Below, in pieces: positions 53,346 to 62,812 of a stretch of 64,000 bases of DNA. The translations under genes were made by a program, and so were the position numbers. A model generated the notes under the pieces. It did not search any database. It saw only the letters and a program-made list of their open reading frames with translations, and was not told where the DNA came from. Position 1 is the first letter of the stretch; each line of letters begins with the position of its first letter. Source of the stretch: VAZQ01 sp036557665. Lineage in GTDB: Bacteria > Pseudomonadota > Alphaproteobacteria > Rhizobiales > Xanthobacteraceae. The stretch lies in the NCBI GenBank assembly GCA_036557665.1, contig DATBHG010000005.1, positions 124,001 through 188,000 on the forward strand. The letters are read 5' to 3'.

Positions 53346-55181
53346 TCACCTCACAGCAACCCCGTCTGCCGGCGCAACGTCGAGGAGCCGCATCTGCACG
53401 CGTTCAGTGCCGTTCCATTGGTCAAGACACAATGTGCCGGCCGCGTGCACGTTCTGCCCGCGGCTCTTGTGCAGATGAGCCCCGAGCGTCTGCCCGGCAG
53501 CGCGAAATGCGATGGCGTTCATAACGGCGCCATCGGGTGCCCGCAGGCGCAGGCGCGTGTGAGCTTGCCCCACATCCTCGACATAAACCAGAGCGTGGGC
53601 GGGGAACGCGATGATCGGCTCGGGATTGCCGGACCCGAAAGGGCCCGCACGCGCGATCATGGCGACGGTCTCATTCGTTGCCCCAGCCGCGCTCAGCGCG
53701 CCGTCGATCAGCAGCGCATCATCGCTGCGCGCCGTCTCGACGGCCGGCGCGAGCACCGTTTCGAGATACGCGCGGAAGCGGCCCAGGTCAGGCTTGCGCA
53801 GGGTCACTCCCGCGGCCATGGCATGACCTCCACCCTTGAGAAGCAGTCCTTCGCGCAGTGCTCGCCGCACCGCTTGGCCGATATCCACCCCCGCAATCGA
53901 GCGGCCCGACCCGGTACCGAGCCCGGTGGGGTCCAGCGCAATAGCAAACGCGGGGCGTCCAAACCGTTCCTTCAGCCGCGCGGCGACGAGACCGACCACA
54001 CCGGGATGCCAACCCTCCGAAGCTGTGACGACGACCGCCCCCTTCTCCTCCACGCCCAGCGCAGCCATCGCTTCCGATTCCGCCTGCGCCACGGTGGCCG
54101 CCTCGATGCTCTGACGCTCGCGGTTGAGCCGGTCGAGCTCGCCGGCAAGACGCGCGCATTCACCTGGATCATCCTGCATGAGCAGATCGACGCCGAGAGT
54201 GGCACGGCCGATCCGGCCGCCGGCATTGATACGCGGCCCCAGCACGAAGCCGAGGTGCCACGGTTGTGGGGGAGCCCCCAACCGCGCGACGTCCATCAAC
54301 GCGGTGAGACCCGGAGTCTGCCGCCGCCGCAACGCAATGAGCCCTTTGGTGACGAAAGCACGGTTGAGGCCGGCAAGAGGCACCACGTCGGCCACGGTTC
54401 CGAGTGCAACCAGGTCGAGGAAACCAAGGAGGTCAGGCTCGGTCCGCTGCAAGGACCAGAAGCCGCGGACCCGAAGCTCGCGGTTGAGCGCCACCAGCGT
54501 CATGAAGACCAGGCCGACCGCGGCCAAGTGACCGAGGCTCGAGAGATCGTCCAATCGGTTCGGGTTGACGACGGCTACGGCTTCCGGCAGCGCCTCGTCC
54601 GCCTGATGATGATCGATGATGATCACGTCCAGCCCCATCGCACGCGCTTCCCTGATCGGCGCATGGCTGACCGTTCCGCAATCGACCGTGACGATCAGCG
54701 TTGCGCCTTGTTTCGCGAGCGCACGTATGGCCTCCGCGTTCGGGCCATAGCCCTCGAACAACCGATCGGGAATGTGGATGATGGGGGAAATGCCGCAATG
54801 AAGGAGAAAACGCCCGAGCAGCGCCGCCGAGGTTGCCCCATCAACGTCGTAGTCGCCGAGGATCGCAATCCTTTCGCGGCGGGTCACGGCATCGGCAAGT
54901 CGCGCAGCCGCCGGCTGCATGTCACGCAGCACGTGCGGGTCAGGCATCAATGATCGGACAGTCGGATCGAGAAAGCTTGCGACCTCGTCCTCCTGAACGT
55001 TACGGCCGGCAATAATCCGGGCCAGCAGCTCAGGGACGCCTTGGCGCTGCGCGATGGCGAGCGCGCGCATTGCGTCACGCTCACCCAATCGGTCGTGCCA
55101 GGCTCGTCCGCACACGGACCGCTCGATGCCCAAGAACAACCGCCCGCTCGCGCGCGCCGGAAGCGTAGCGGCAGGAATCAT
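53346..55181 (-). CDS. recJ: single-stranded-DNA-specific exonuclease RecJ
   Basis: A 611-residue DHH-family nuclease. DHH motifs: AILGDYDVDGATSAALLG (motif I), VTVDCGT (motif II), IIIDHHQAD (DHH, motif III) and VGLVFM; DHHA1 motif LLKGGGHAMAAGVTL (GGGH) in the C-terminal half. It degrades single-stranded DNA 5' to 3' in recombination and mismatch repair. It lies 10 bp downstream of glpX, on the same strand. Confidence 0.96.
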   Translation of the reverse strand: MIPAATLPARASGRLFLGIERSVCGRAWHDRLGERDAMRALAIAQRQGVPELLARIIAGRNVQEDEVASFLDPTVRSLMPDPHVLRDMQPAAARLADAVTRRERIAILGDYDVDGATSAALLGRFLLHCGISPIIHIPDRLFEGYGPNAEAIRALAKQGATLIVTVDCGTVSHAPIREARAMGLDVIIIDHHQADEALPEAVAVVNPNRLDDLSSLGHLAAVGLVFMTLVALNRELRVRGFWSLQRTEPDLLGFLDLVALGTVADVVPLAGLNRAFVTKGLIALRRRQTPGLTALMDVARLGAPPQPWHLGFVLGPRINAGGRIGRATLGVDLLMQDDPGECARLAGELDRLNRERQSIEAATVAQAESEAMAALGVEEKGAVVVTASEGWHPGVVGLVAARLKERFGRPAFAIALDPTGLGTGSGRSIAGVDIGQAVRRALREGLLLKGGGHAMAAGVTLRKPDLGRFRAYLETVLAPAVETARSDDALLIDGALSAAGATNETVAMIARAGPFGSGNPEPIIAFPAHALVYVEDVGQAHTRLRLRAPDGAVMNAIAFRAAGQTLGAHLHKSRGQNVHAAGTLCLDQWNGTERVQMRLLDVAPADGVAVR

Positions 55182-55190
55182 GACTGAAGC

Positions 55191-56210
55191 TTAATCCAGA
55201 TGAAATTTTTCGTGCTGGCGGTGGTCGGCGGTGATCCAGCGCACCGTGCCGGTGACGGAGCGCATCACCACCGTCTCCGTCGTGATCACCTCGTTGCGAA
55301 AACGTACGCCCCTGAGCAGCGCCCCGTCGGTGACACCGGTTGCGGAAAACAGGCAGTCGCCCTTGACCATGTCCCCGATCTCATACTTCTTGCGCGGATC
55401 CTCGATGCCCATGTTGGCGGCGCGCGTGCGCTTCTCTTGCGTATCGAGCACCAGGCGGCACTGCATCTGGCCACCAATGCAGCGCAACGCCGCGGCCGCG
55501 AGCACGCCTTCGGGCGCTCCTCCCACTCCCATGTAGATGTCGATGCCGGTGTTGGCAGCATCGGCCGTGTGGATCACTCCGGCGACGTCGCCATCGGTGA
55601 TCAGTCGCACCGATGCCCTGGCTTTGCGCACGCTGGCGATAAGGTCGGCATGACGAGGCCGGTCGAGAATGAGGGCGGTGATAATCTCCGTCGGCACTCC
55701 TTTCGCTTTTGCAAGATTGCGGATGTTCTCATCGGCGGGGGCGTCGAGATCGACGACTCCCACGGGGTAACCTGGGCCGATCGCGATCTTTTCCATGTAG
55801 ACGTCGGGGGCGTTGAGCAGCGTGCCTTCCTCCGCCATTGCCATCGTGGCGATCGCCCCCGGCATACATTTGGCGCAAAGCGTCGTGCCTTCGAGCGGAT
55901 CGACGGCGATATCCACCTTTGGCCCATGCTTGTTGCCCACCGTCTCGCCGATGAACAGCATGGGCGCTTCGTCGCGCTCGCCCTCCCCGATCACGACCGT
56001 GCCGTCGATGGGAAGCTTGTTGAGCTCGCGCCGCATCGCATCGACTGCCGCCTGATCGGCGGCCTTCTCGTTGCCGCGGCCGCTCCAACGCGCCGCCGAG
56101 ACTGCCGCCCGCTCGGTGACGCGCACGATCTCGAGCGAGAGAACGCGCTCGAGCGCGAGCTCCGGCTGGATCGTTATGTGCGAGACCGCCCCGCGTGCTT
56201 GAGTGCTCAT
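55191..56210 (-). CDS. glpX: class II fructose-1,6-bisphosphatase (GlpX)
   Basis: A 339-residue GlpX. The start at 56210 has AGGAGAGG upstream. Metal/phosphate motifs are VVIGEGERDEAPMLFIGE and VDPLEGTTLCA. It carries out the gluconeogenic hydrolysis of fructose 1,6-bisphosphate. It lies between hom (upstream) and recJ (downstream) on the minus strand, an order seen in many Hyphomicrobiales. Confidence 0.96.
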   Translation of the reverse strand: MSTQARGAVSHITIQPELALERVLSLEIVRVTERAAVSAARWSGRGNEKAADQAAVDAMRRELNKLPIDGTVVIGEGERDEAPMLFIGETVGNKHGPKVDIAVDPLEGTTLCAKCMPGAIATMAMAEEGTLLNAPDVYMEKIAIGPGYPVGVVDLDAPADENIRNLAKAKGVPTEIITALILDRPRHADLIASVRKARASVRLITDGDVAGVIHTADAANTGIDIYMGVGGAPEGVLAAAALRCIGGQMQCRLVLDTQEKRTRAANMGIEDPRKKYEIGDMVKGDCLFSATGVTDGALLRGVRFRNEVITTETVVMRSVTGTVRWITADHRQHEKFHLD

Positions 56211-56336
56211 GTCCTCTCCTGCGCGTTGTTTTTGTTCTCGATCATAGAGGCGCCCCAATGACATTCCCCCGAATGCATGGGTTGAACCCACGCATGACGG
56301 TGAGGACCGAATCTGCGCCCTCGCGGAAAAACTCCA

Positions 56337-57662
56337 TCAGTTTTTTTCGATGCGGATCACCTGCGGCTTGCCCGAGATCACACGGTCGCGTCCGACTGCC
56401 TCGAGCGCCTTGCGCACTGCGTCCTCGGTGGTCGCATAGGTGATGAGAATGACCGGTACCGGCGTTCCCGAGCGTCCGGGAGCTTCGCCGCCATGGGGCA
56501 GCGCTCCGGGATGCCGCTGCACGATGGACTCCAGCGAGATGCTGCGTTGTGCCAAGCGCCGTGCGATCGTGGCTGCGGTGCCCGGCCTGTCGACTGCAAG
56601 CAGGCGGATGTAGTAACCGCCCTCGTGGCGCTGCATCGGCAATTTCCGGCTGGTAGAGAGCCGTGCCGAAGGCCGGCCGAAGGGCGCGGTGCGCACTCCG
56701 CGCGCGATGTCGCCGATGTCGGCTACCACGGCAGACGCGGTTGCAACCCCCCCGGCCCCCGGACCGACGAGCGTAATGGGTGCGATTCCGTCGGCGTCTA
56801 CGCTGACCGCGTTGGTCACGCCCATGACCTGCGCAATCGCAGTATCCTTGCGCACCATCGTGGGGTGCACCCGCTGCTCGATTCCGTTCTCGGTTTTGAC
56901 GGCAACACCTAGCAGCTTGACCCGGTACCCCAGCTCATCGGCCCAGGCCAGATCCTCGGGTGCGATCGAGGAGATGCCTTCCACATACACCGCGCCCTGG
57001 TCGGCCTTGGTGCCGAACGCGAGGCTTGCGAGGATCGCGAGCTTTTGCGCGGTGTCGTGCCCCTCGACATCGAAGGTCGGGTCGGCTTCGGCATAACCAA
57101 GCCGCTGCGCCTCGCGCAGGCACTCGGCAAACCCGATTTTCTCCTGCTCCATGCGGGTGAGGACATAATTGCAGGTGCCGTTGAGGATGCCGTAGATCCG
57201 TTCGAGCGAGTTGCCGGCGAGCCCTTCGCGGATGGTCTTGACGATGGGAATTGCGCCGCCCACTGCCGCCTCGAAATTGAGCGCGACGTGCTTTTTTTCC
57301 GCTAGGCCCGCCAAGCGGACGCCATGGCGCGCAAGCAGCGCCTTGTTGGCGGTGACGACGGACTTCCCGGCTGTGAGCGCGGAGGCGACCGCGGCTTTCG
57401 CCGGATCGCCTTCCCCGCCGATGAGCTCGACAAAGACGTCTATGTCCGGATCGGTTGCGAGCGCTATCGGGTCGCCAACCCAGCGCAAGCGCTTGATATT
57501 CGCGTCTCTGCGCTTGCCGCGGGAGCGCGCGCTCACGGCGACCAGCTCGATGGTGCGCCCGCAACGCGCGGCAAGCGCCTCGCGCTGACGATCGAGCATC
57601 TGTGCGACCTGCGAGCCCACCGTGCCCAAGCCGGCGATACCGATCTTCAGCGGGCCAGCCAT
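56337..57662 (-). CDS. hom: homoserine dehydrogenase
   Basis: A 441-residue enzyme reducing aspartate semialdehyde to homoserine for threonine and methionine synthesis. NAD(P)-binding GIAGLGTVGSQV lies at the start; the catalytic core has GILNGTCNYVLTRM and FAECLREAQRLGYAEADPTF; a C-terminal ACT domain (LLAVDRPGTAATIARRLAQR) suggests allosteric control by threonine. I chose the ATG at 57662; the open frame up to 57731 is made from the palindromic repeat and is not part of the gene. It follows alaC on the same strand. Confidence 0.96.
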   Translation of the reverse strand: MAGPLKIGIAGLGTVGSQVAQMLDRQREALAARCGRTIELVAVSARSRGKRRDANIKRLRWVGDPIALATDPDIDVFVELIGGEGDPAKAAVASALTAGKSVVTANKALLARHGVRLAGLAEKKHVALNFEAAVGGAIPIVKTIREGLAGNSLERIYGILNGTCNYVLTRMEQEKIGFAECLREAQRLGYAEADPTFDVEGHDTAQKLAILASLAFGTKADQGAVYVEGISSIAPEDLAWADELGYRVKLLGVAVKTENGIEQRVHPTMVRKDTAIAQVMGVTNAVSVDADGIAPITLVGPGAGGVATASAVVADIGDIARGVRTAPFGRPSARLSTSRKLPMQRHEGGYYIRLLAVDRPGTAATIARRLAQRSISLESIVQRHPGALPHGGEAPGRSGTPVPVILITYATTEDAVRKALEAVGRDRVISGKPQVIRIEKN

Positions 57663-57700
57663 CGCGGTCTCTGGATTGTCGATCGAGGCGCTCTGTACAT

Positions 57701-57735
57701 CGTCATGCGCGGGCTTGTCCCGCGCATCCACGTCT
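57701..57735. repeat. palindromic intergenic repeat between alaC and hom
   Basis: A 9-bp perfect stem ATGCGCGGG (57705-57713) and CCCGCGCAT (57719-57727) around CTTGT, followed by CCACGTCTT. This is the form (CGTCATGnCnGGGCTTGTCCCGnCnATCCACG) of a repeat I know as widespread between genes in Bradyrhizobium and relatives. It explains the spurious N-terminal extension of the hom frame. Confidence 0.8.
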
Positions 57736-57763
57736 TGTGCAGCGTATCAAGCCATGGACGGCC

Positions 57764-58981
57764 CTACCGGCGCTGAGCGAGGGGAAGGACGTTGTGCAAC
57801 TTTTGCGGGCCGGTTTCAAGAAAGCGCCGGATGTTACGGGCGGCTTGCCGGATGCGCTGCTCGTTCTCGACCAGCGCGATACGCACGTAGCCTTCCCCGT
57901 GCTCGCCAAAGGCCACCCCGGGGGAGACCGCAACCTCTGCCTTCTCGACCAGGAGCGTGGAAAACTCCACGCTGCCGAGGCCCTGGAACGCCTCGGGAAT
58001 CGGTGCCCAGGCGAACATCGACGCGCGCGGCGGCGGAATCTCCCAGCCGGCTCGCCCGAACGACTCGACCAGCACGTCACGGCGGCGCTTGTATGTATCG
58101 CGCATCTCACGGATGCAGTCGTCCGGCCCATTGAGCGCCGCGGTGGCCGCTACCTGGATCGGAGTGAAGGCCCCATAGTCAAGGTAGGATTTCACCCGGC
58201 CGAGCGCGGCGATGATGCGCTCGTTACCCACTGCAAAGCCCATGCGCCAGCCCGGCATCGAGTAGGTCTTCGACATGGAGGTGAACTCGACCGCCACGTC
58301 CATCGCGCCCGGCACCTGCAAGACCGAGGGCGGCGGGTTGCTGTCGAAATACACTTCGGCATAGGCGAGATCCGACAGCACGAGCACGCCGTGCTTCTTC
58401 GCGAACGGGATCAGGTCCTTGTAGAAGTCGAGGTCGGCCACATAGGCGGTGGGATTGGACGGGTAGCAGACGATCACCGCGATGGGGGGAGGGATGGAGT
58501 GGACGATCGCCCGCTCCAGGCTTCCGAAGAACGCCGGCGTCGGTTCAGATGGCACCGAGCGGATCACGCCGCCAGCCATGAGAAAACCGAACGCATGGAT
58601 AGGATAGCTCGGATTGGGCACCAGGATCACGTCGCCGGGCGCGGTAATTGCCTGCGCGACATTGGCAAAGCCTTCCTTCGAGCCGAGGGTGGCGATGACC
58701 TGTGTTTCCGGATTGAGCTTCACGCCAAAGCGCCGGCCGTAATAGACCGCCTGGGCACGGCGCAGTCCGGCAATGCCGCGAGAGGAAGAATACCGGTCGG
58801 TGCGGGCTTTCCCGACGGTCTCCTTGAGTTTCTCGATCACGTGTGCCGGGGCGGGCAGATCGGGATTGCCCATGCCGAGATCGATGATGTCGGCCCCGGC
58901 GTTGCGCGCGAGCGCCTTGGCCCGGTTGACCTGCTCGAACACATAGGGCGGCAGCCGCCTGATCCGGTGAAACTCTTCCAT
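57764..58981 (-). CDS. alaC: alanine transaminase / LL-DAP-aminotransferase-like aminotransferase
   Basis: A 405-residue class I/II PLP aminotransferase starting at 58981 (GGGGAG upstream). The PLP lysine is in SMSKTYSMPGWRMGF, and substrate/PLP motifs are GSKEGFANVAQAI, PNPSYPIHAFGF and YPSNPTA. The N-terminus FHRIRRLPPYVFEQVN closely resembles E. coli AlaC. An alternative annotation is LL-diaminopimelate aminotransferase (DapL), but dapD and dapE in this window make that bypass unnecessary. It precedes hom with 100 bp between. Confidence 0.93.
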   Translation of the reverse strand: MEEFHRIRRLPPYVFEQVNRAKALARNAGADIIDLGMGNPDLPAPAHVIEKLKETVGKARTDRYSSSRGIAGLRRAQAVYYGRRFGVKLNPETQVIATLGSKEGFANVAQAITAPGDVILVPNPSYPIHAFGFLMAGGVIRSVPSEPTPAFFGSLERAIVHSIPPPIAVIVCYPSNPTAYVADLDFYKDLIPFAKKHGVLVLSDLAYAEVYFDSNPPPSVLQVPGAMDVAVEFTSMSKTYSMPGWRMGFAVGNERIIAALGRVKSYLDYGAFTPIQVAATAALNGPDDCIREMRDTYKRRRDVLVESFGRAGWEIPPPRASMFAWAPIPEAFQGLGSVEFSTLLVEKAEVAVSPGVAFGEHGEGYVRIALVENEQRIRQAARNIRRFLETGPQKLHNVLPLAQRR

Positions 58982-59131
58982 CTCCCAACTCCCCAACCCG
59001 GCAGCGCCTTCATTCGCAGGACGTGGCGTAGGGGCGCTCATCGGGTCGCAACGACAGGGCGAGCCAATGCCTTGCCTCTACGGATCGGCCCGGCCTGCCA
59101 TCCCGGTCCTCACGAGCCGAAAAACCTCTTA

Positions 59132-59488
59132 TCACTGGCTTGCGGTGCCGGCAGAGGGTTTAGCCGTCCCCGCGGCAGCGGCGGCGCGTTTGCGGGCCTC
59201 GGCGAGCTCGTCCTCGAGCTTCTTCTGCTCCGCACTGCTGAGGACGGCGGAGCTGCGCGGCGGAGGGACATCGTTCACCGCAGGATAGACCGGCGGCGAG
59301 CTTGGCCGGGCGGGCGCGCCCTCGGGCAAGCCCCCCATCGCGGTCGGCGTATGGTCGGCAACCGTGCTCGCGCAGCCCGTGATCGTCACCGCACCCGCCG
59401 TGAGCCCCAGGGCAAAAATGAACACCGTGCAGGAGCGGGTTTGCGATCCGCCCCTTGAACCTCGCTGCCGCTGCCGGTTTATCCCCAT
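59132..59488 (-). CDS. small predicted lipoprotein, unknown function
   Basis: A 118-residue product starting at 59488. The signal peptide has a basic n-region, the hydrophobic core FIFALGLTAGAVT and the lipobox ITGC (Cys about residue 39). The mature part is Pro/Ser-rich, with a C-terminal helical stretch SSAEQKKLEDELAEARKRAA and an Ala-rich tail. It resembles small lipoproteins found in Hyphomicrobiales. The upstream in-frame part (to 59791) shows no similarity to anything and overlaps the phaC control region. It lies 150 bp upstream of alaC on the same strand. Confidence 0.7.
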   Translation of the reverse strand: MGINRQRQRGSRGGSQTRSCTVFIFALGLTAGAVTITGCASTVADHTPTAMGGLPEGAPARPSSPPVYPAVNDVPPPRSSAVLSSAEQKKLEDELAEARKRAAAAAGTAKPSAGTASQ

Positions 59489-59808
59489 GCCGGCTCTGCC
59501 GTGATACGCGTGCGCCGAGCGCCGATCGGCGTTACTTGCGATGGCAGCTCTCGCCCCGCGTTCGGCGGCGCTGACCGCCTTCTCCCGCAGGCTGAAATGA
59601 TGCCATTCCGGGCTGATTACTGCCTGGGGGCGTAGTGCCGCAATATGACGAAACCAAGGTTGCAGTCTTTCCGGCGATTGCGACGCATTCCGACTGGTGC
59701 AATCGTAGGCAACAAGCGCATTATCCCGGCTTGCGGCGTTCCGGGCCAGCGTCCATTTGAGCTGAAGCCGACTGCCGGACCAGCGCCGCACTGCAGAGAG
59801 GCCTGACC

Positions 59809-61626
59809 GTGAGAGCCCCCTCGGAACCGATCAATGGCGGCTCGACCAGCACAGCCGGCTCGACCGAGGTCGAGGAGTTTGCCCACAACGTCGCTCGCAT
59901 GATGGAGGAAGGCGGCCGAGCGCTCGCCGCCTATCTGCGGCCGCGCGAGGAAGGCACCGCAGACGACCAGTATTCCGAGATGACGGACATCGTCAAAACG
60001 CTGGGCCAGGTTGGGGATTACTGGTTGCGCGATCCCCAGCGCGCCCTCGAGCTGCAGTCGAGCCTGGGCAAAGCCTATCTCGATCTCTGGGGGAATGCAG
60101 TCAAACGCCTGGCGGGCGAGCAGGTCACCCCGGTTGCGGCTCCCGATCCGCGCGACAAGCGCTTTGCCGACCCGGAATGGTCGAGCAATCAGTTCTTCGA
60201 TTTTCTCAAGCAGGCCTACCTGCTCACCGTCGAGTGGGCACACCGCCTGGTCCAGGATGCCAAGGGACTCGATCCCCACACCTTGCACAAAGCGGAGTTC
60301 TACGTCCGGCAGATCGCCAATGCGATCGCCCCTTCCAATTTTGTTCTGACCAATCCCGCGCTCCTGCGCGAGACGGTTGCCGCGAAGGCCGAGAACCTGG
60401 TGCGCGGCATGCACATGCTCGCGGAGGACATCCAGGCCGGCCACGGCGATCTACGCATCCGCCAGTCCGACTACGAGAAGTTCGAGGTCGGCCGCAATCT
60501 GGCACTGACGCCGGGCAAGGTGATTTTCCAGAACCAGTTGATGCAGCTCATCCAGTACGCACCCTCGACCGCGACAGCGCTCAAGCGGCCACTGCTCATC
60601 GTTCCGCCCTGGATCAACAAGTTCTACATTCTCGATCTCACTCAGGAAAAGTCCTTCATCCGATGGTGTGTGGCTCAAGGCGTCACCGTATTCGTCATCT
60701 CCTGGGTAAACCCGGACTCGAAGCTCGCCGAGAAAAATTTTGAAGATTATATGCGCGAGGGTCCCCTTTGCGCCCTCGAGGTGATCGAGAAGGTCAGTGG
60801 GGAGCGCCAGGTCCACAGCATGGGCTATTGCGTGGGCGGAACGCTTTTGGCGGCGGCGCTCGCCTACGTGGCCGGCTCCGGCGACGACCGCATCATATCG
60901 GCTACCCTGTTGACGGCCCAGGTGGATTTCACCCATGCCGGCGATCTGAAGGTCTTCGTCGACGAGGAGCAGATCACGGCACGTGAACGGGAGATGGGTC
61001 AGCGCGGCTATCTCGAAGGCAAGAAGATGGCCAAGGCCTTCAATCTCCTCCGCTCCAACGACCTGATCTGGCCTTATGTCATCAACAACTATCTCAGAGG
61101 CAAGGAGCCGGCTCCTTTCGATCTGCTGTATTGGAATTCGGATGCGACGCGCATGCCGGCCGCCAATCACTCCTACTATCTGCGCAACTGCTATCTGGAA
61201 AACCGGCTGAGCAAGGGTGAGATGGTGATCGGGGACAGGAAACTGGACTTGAGGAGCGTGAACATCCCGATCTACAATCTCGCCACGCGCGAGGATCACA
61301 TTGCGCCCGCGAAATCTGTGCTGCTCGGCTCCAAATTCTTCGGCGGCCGCGTGCGCTTCGTGCTCGCGGGCTCGGGCCACATCGCCGGCGTGATCAATCC
61401 TCCCGACAAGATGAAATATCAATATTGGACGGGCCCCAAGCCGACCAGCGCCAATCTCGAGCGCTGGTTGGGGAAGGCCAAGGAGCATCCGGGGTCGTGG
61501 TGGCCGGACTGGTTCAAGTGGCTCAAGGCGCAGGATCCGACCGAAGTCTCTGCCCGCCTGCCGGGCGGCGGCGTCCTCTCCCCCATCGAGGACGCGCCCG
61601 GCAGCTACGTGAGGATGCGCGATTGA
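59809..61626 (+). CDS. phaC: class I polyhydroxyalkanoate synthase
   Basis: A 605-residue PhaC starting with GTG at 59809. The lipase-like box is SMGYCVGGTLLAAA with the nucleophile Cys341. The catalytic Asp (REDHIAPAKS) and His (GSGHIAGVINPP) complete the triad. The N-terminal domain (residues 20-250) is of class I length. It polymerises (R)-3-hydroxyacyl-CoA into carbon-storage granules. There is no phaA, phaB or phaR next to it; these lie elsewhere in many alphaproteobacteria. Confidence 0.97.
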   Translation: MRAPSEPINGGSTSTAGSTEVEEFAHNVARMMEEGGRALAAYLRPREEGTADDQYSEMTDIVKTLGQVGDYWLRDPQRALELQSSLGKAYLDLWGNAVKRLAGEQVTPVAAPDPRDKRFADPEWSSNQFFDFLKQAYLLTVEWAHRLVQDAKGLDPHTLHKAEFYVRQIANAIAPSNFVLTNPALLRETVAAKAENLVRGMHMLAEDIQAGHGDLRIRQSDYEKFEVGRNLALTPGKVIFQNQLMQLIQYAPSTATALKRPLLIVPPWINKFYILDLTQEKSFIRWCVAQGVTVFVISWVNPDSKLAEKNFEDYMREGPLCALEVIEKVSGERQVHSMGYCVGGTLLAAALAYVAGSGDDRIISATLLTAQVDFTHAGDLKVFVDEEQITAREREMGQRGYLEGKKMAKAFNLLRSNDLIWPYVINNYLRGKEPAPFDLLYWNSDATRMPAANHSYYLRNCYLENRLSKGEMVIGDRKLDLRSVNIPIYNLATREDHIAPAKSVLLGSKFFGGRVRFVLAGSGHIAGVINPPDKMKYQYWTGPKPTSANLERWLGKAKEHPGSWWPDWFKWLKAQDPTEVSARLPGGGVLSPIEDAPGSYVRMRD

Positions 61627-61720
61627 TGACGCTTTGACCCGTGGAAAGCGGTTTCAAACTCGCCTGTAGTCGCGAGGCAACCGGAAATGACATCGAAGAA
61701 CATCACAGCGGAGACCTGAA

Positions 61721-62629
61721 ATGCGTCTAACCAGATCACTATCGACAGCGCTGGCCATCTCGGCTCTCTGCGCCGGGTCGGCCTTCGCCGAGGACCTCAC
61801 CGGCACGCTCAAGAAGATCAAGGACACCGGAGCAATCACGCTGGGTCACCGCGAATCCTCGGTGCCGTTCTCCTACTATGACGACAAGCAACAGGTGGTC
61901 GGCTATGCCATGGATCTCTGTTACCGCATCGTCGAGGCTGTGAAGAAGCAGCTCAACCTGCCCAACCTGGAAGTAAAGCTCAATCCCGTGACCTCGGCCA
62001 CGCGCATTCCGCTCATCGCCAACGGCACCGTCGATCTCGAATGCGGCTCAACCACCAACAATTTCGAGCGGGAGAAGCAGGTGGCCTTCACGATCACCCA
62101 TTTCGTCACCGCCAACCGGTTCGTCTCGAAGAAATCGGCCAATCTGAAAAGTGTCGAGGACCTGCGAGGCAAGACCATCACCTCGACTTCAGGCACCACC
62201 AACATCAAGCAGATCACCGAGATCGGCGCGCAAAAGGGCCTCAATCTCAACATCATCCCTGCGAAGGATCATGCGGAGGCGTTCCTGATGGTGGAGACGG
62301 GGCGCGCGGCCGCTTTCGTCATGGACGACATCCTGCTCTACAGCCTGGTCGCAGGCTCGAAATCGCCGGGCACCTACGTGATCTCCGCCGACCCGCTCTC
62401 GGTCGAGCCGTACGGGATCATGCTCGAGCGCGAGGATCCCGCTTTCAAGAAGGTCGTTGATGAAGCGATGATTGCGACCTACCGCAGCGGTGCGATCAAC
62501 GCGATTTACGACAAGTGGTTCTTGAAGCCTATCCCGCCCAAGGGCATCAATCTTAACGTGCCGATGAGCGCGTCCTTCAAGAAGGTCGTTGCCAACCCGA
62601 CCGACAGCGGTGATCCTGCCGTATATTGA
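61721..62629 (+). CDS. glutamate/aspartate-type ABC transporter substrate-binding protein
   Basis: A 302-residue periplasmic binding protein. The signal peptide is LSTALAISALCAGSAFAEDL. The SBP_bac_3 signature is ITLGHRESSVPFSYYDDKQQ, then GYAMDLCYRIVEAVKKQL and NGTVDLECGSTTNNFERE, typical of GltI. It delivers glutamate/aspartate-like amino acids to the two permeases downstream. A stable hairpin in the following 183 bp (62721-62743) may make its transcript more abundant than the permease transcripts. Confidence 0.94.
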   Translation: MRLTRSLSTALAISALCAGSAFAEDLTGTLKKIKDTGAITLGHRESSVPFSYYDDKQQVVGYAMDLCYRIVEAVKKQLNLPNLEVKLNPVTSATRIPLIANGTVDLECGSTTNNFEREKQVAFTITHFVTANRFVSKKSANLKSVEDLRGKTITSTSGTTNIKQITEIGAQKGLNLNIIPAKDHAEAFLMVETGRAAAFVMDDILLYSLVAGSKSPGTYVISADPLSVEPYGIMLEREDPAFKKVVDEAMIATYRSGAINAIYDKWFLKPIPPKGINLNVPMSASFKKVVANPTDSGDPAVY

Positions 62630-62720
62630 GACCTGCTCTGACCTTCCGCGGCCGCGAGCAGAGTCTGAAGCGTGGGCCAGGGTACGCATGCGGAATCGTG
62701 AGAGTGTCGCACGGTGATCA

Positions 62721-62743
62721 AGCGCGGGTTTGAAGCCCGCGCT
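62721..62743 (+). other. stem-loop between binding-protein and permease genes
   Basis: AGCGCGGG (62721-62728) and CCCGCGCT (62736-62743) form an 8-bp perfect stem with loop TTTGAAG. It lies 70 bp before the permease start. Such hairpins often protect the upstream binding-protein mRNA from 3' decay or cause partial termination. Confidence 0.6.
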
Positions 62744-62812
62744 CGCATGCGTTGTAATGCCGAGTTGGCGGCAGCCCGCAGCCGAACGATCGAGAATCCG
62801 AGACCGAGAATC

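Noticed and set aside
53418..54953. 511-codon plus-strand open frame across recJ
   Set aside because: Antisense shadow of recJ in GC-rich DNA.
57602..59458. 618-codon plus-strand open frame across hom and alaC
   Set aside because: It is antisense to two clearly recognised enzymes, and its product is His/Arg/Asp-rich shadow sequence.
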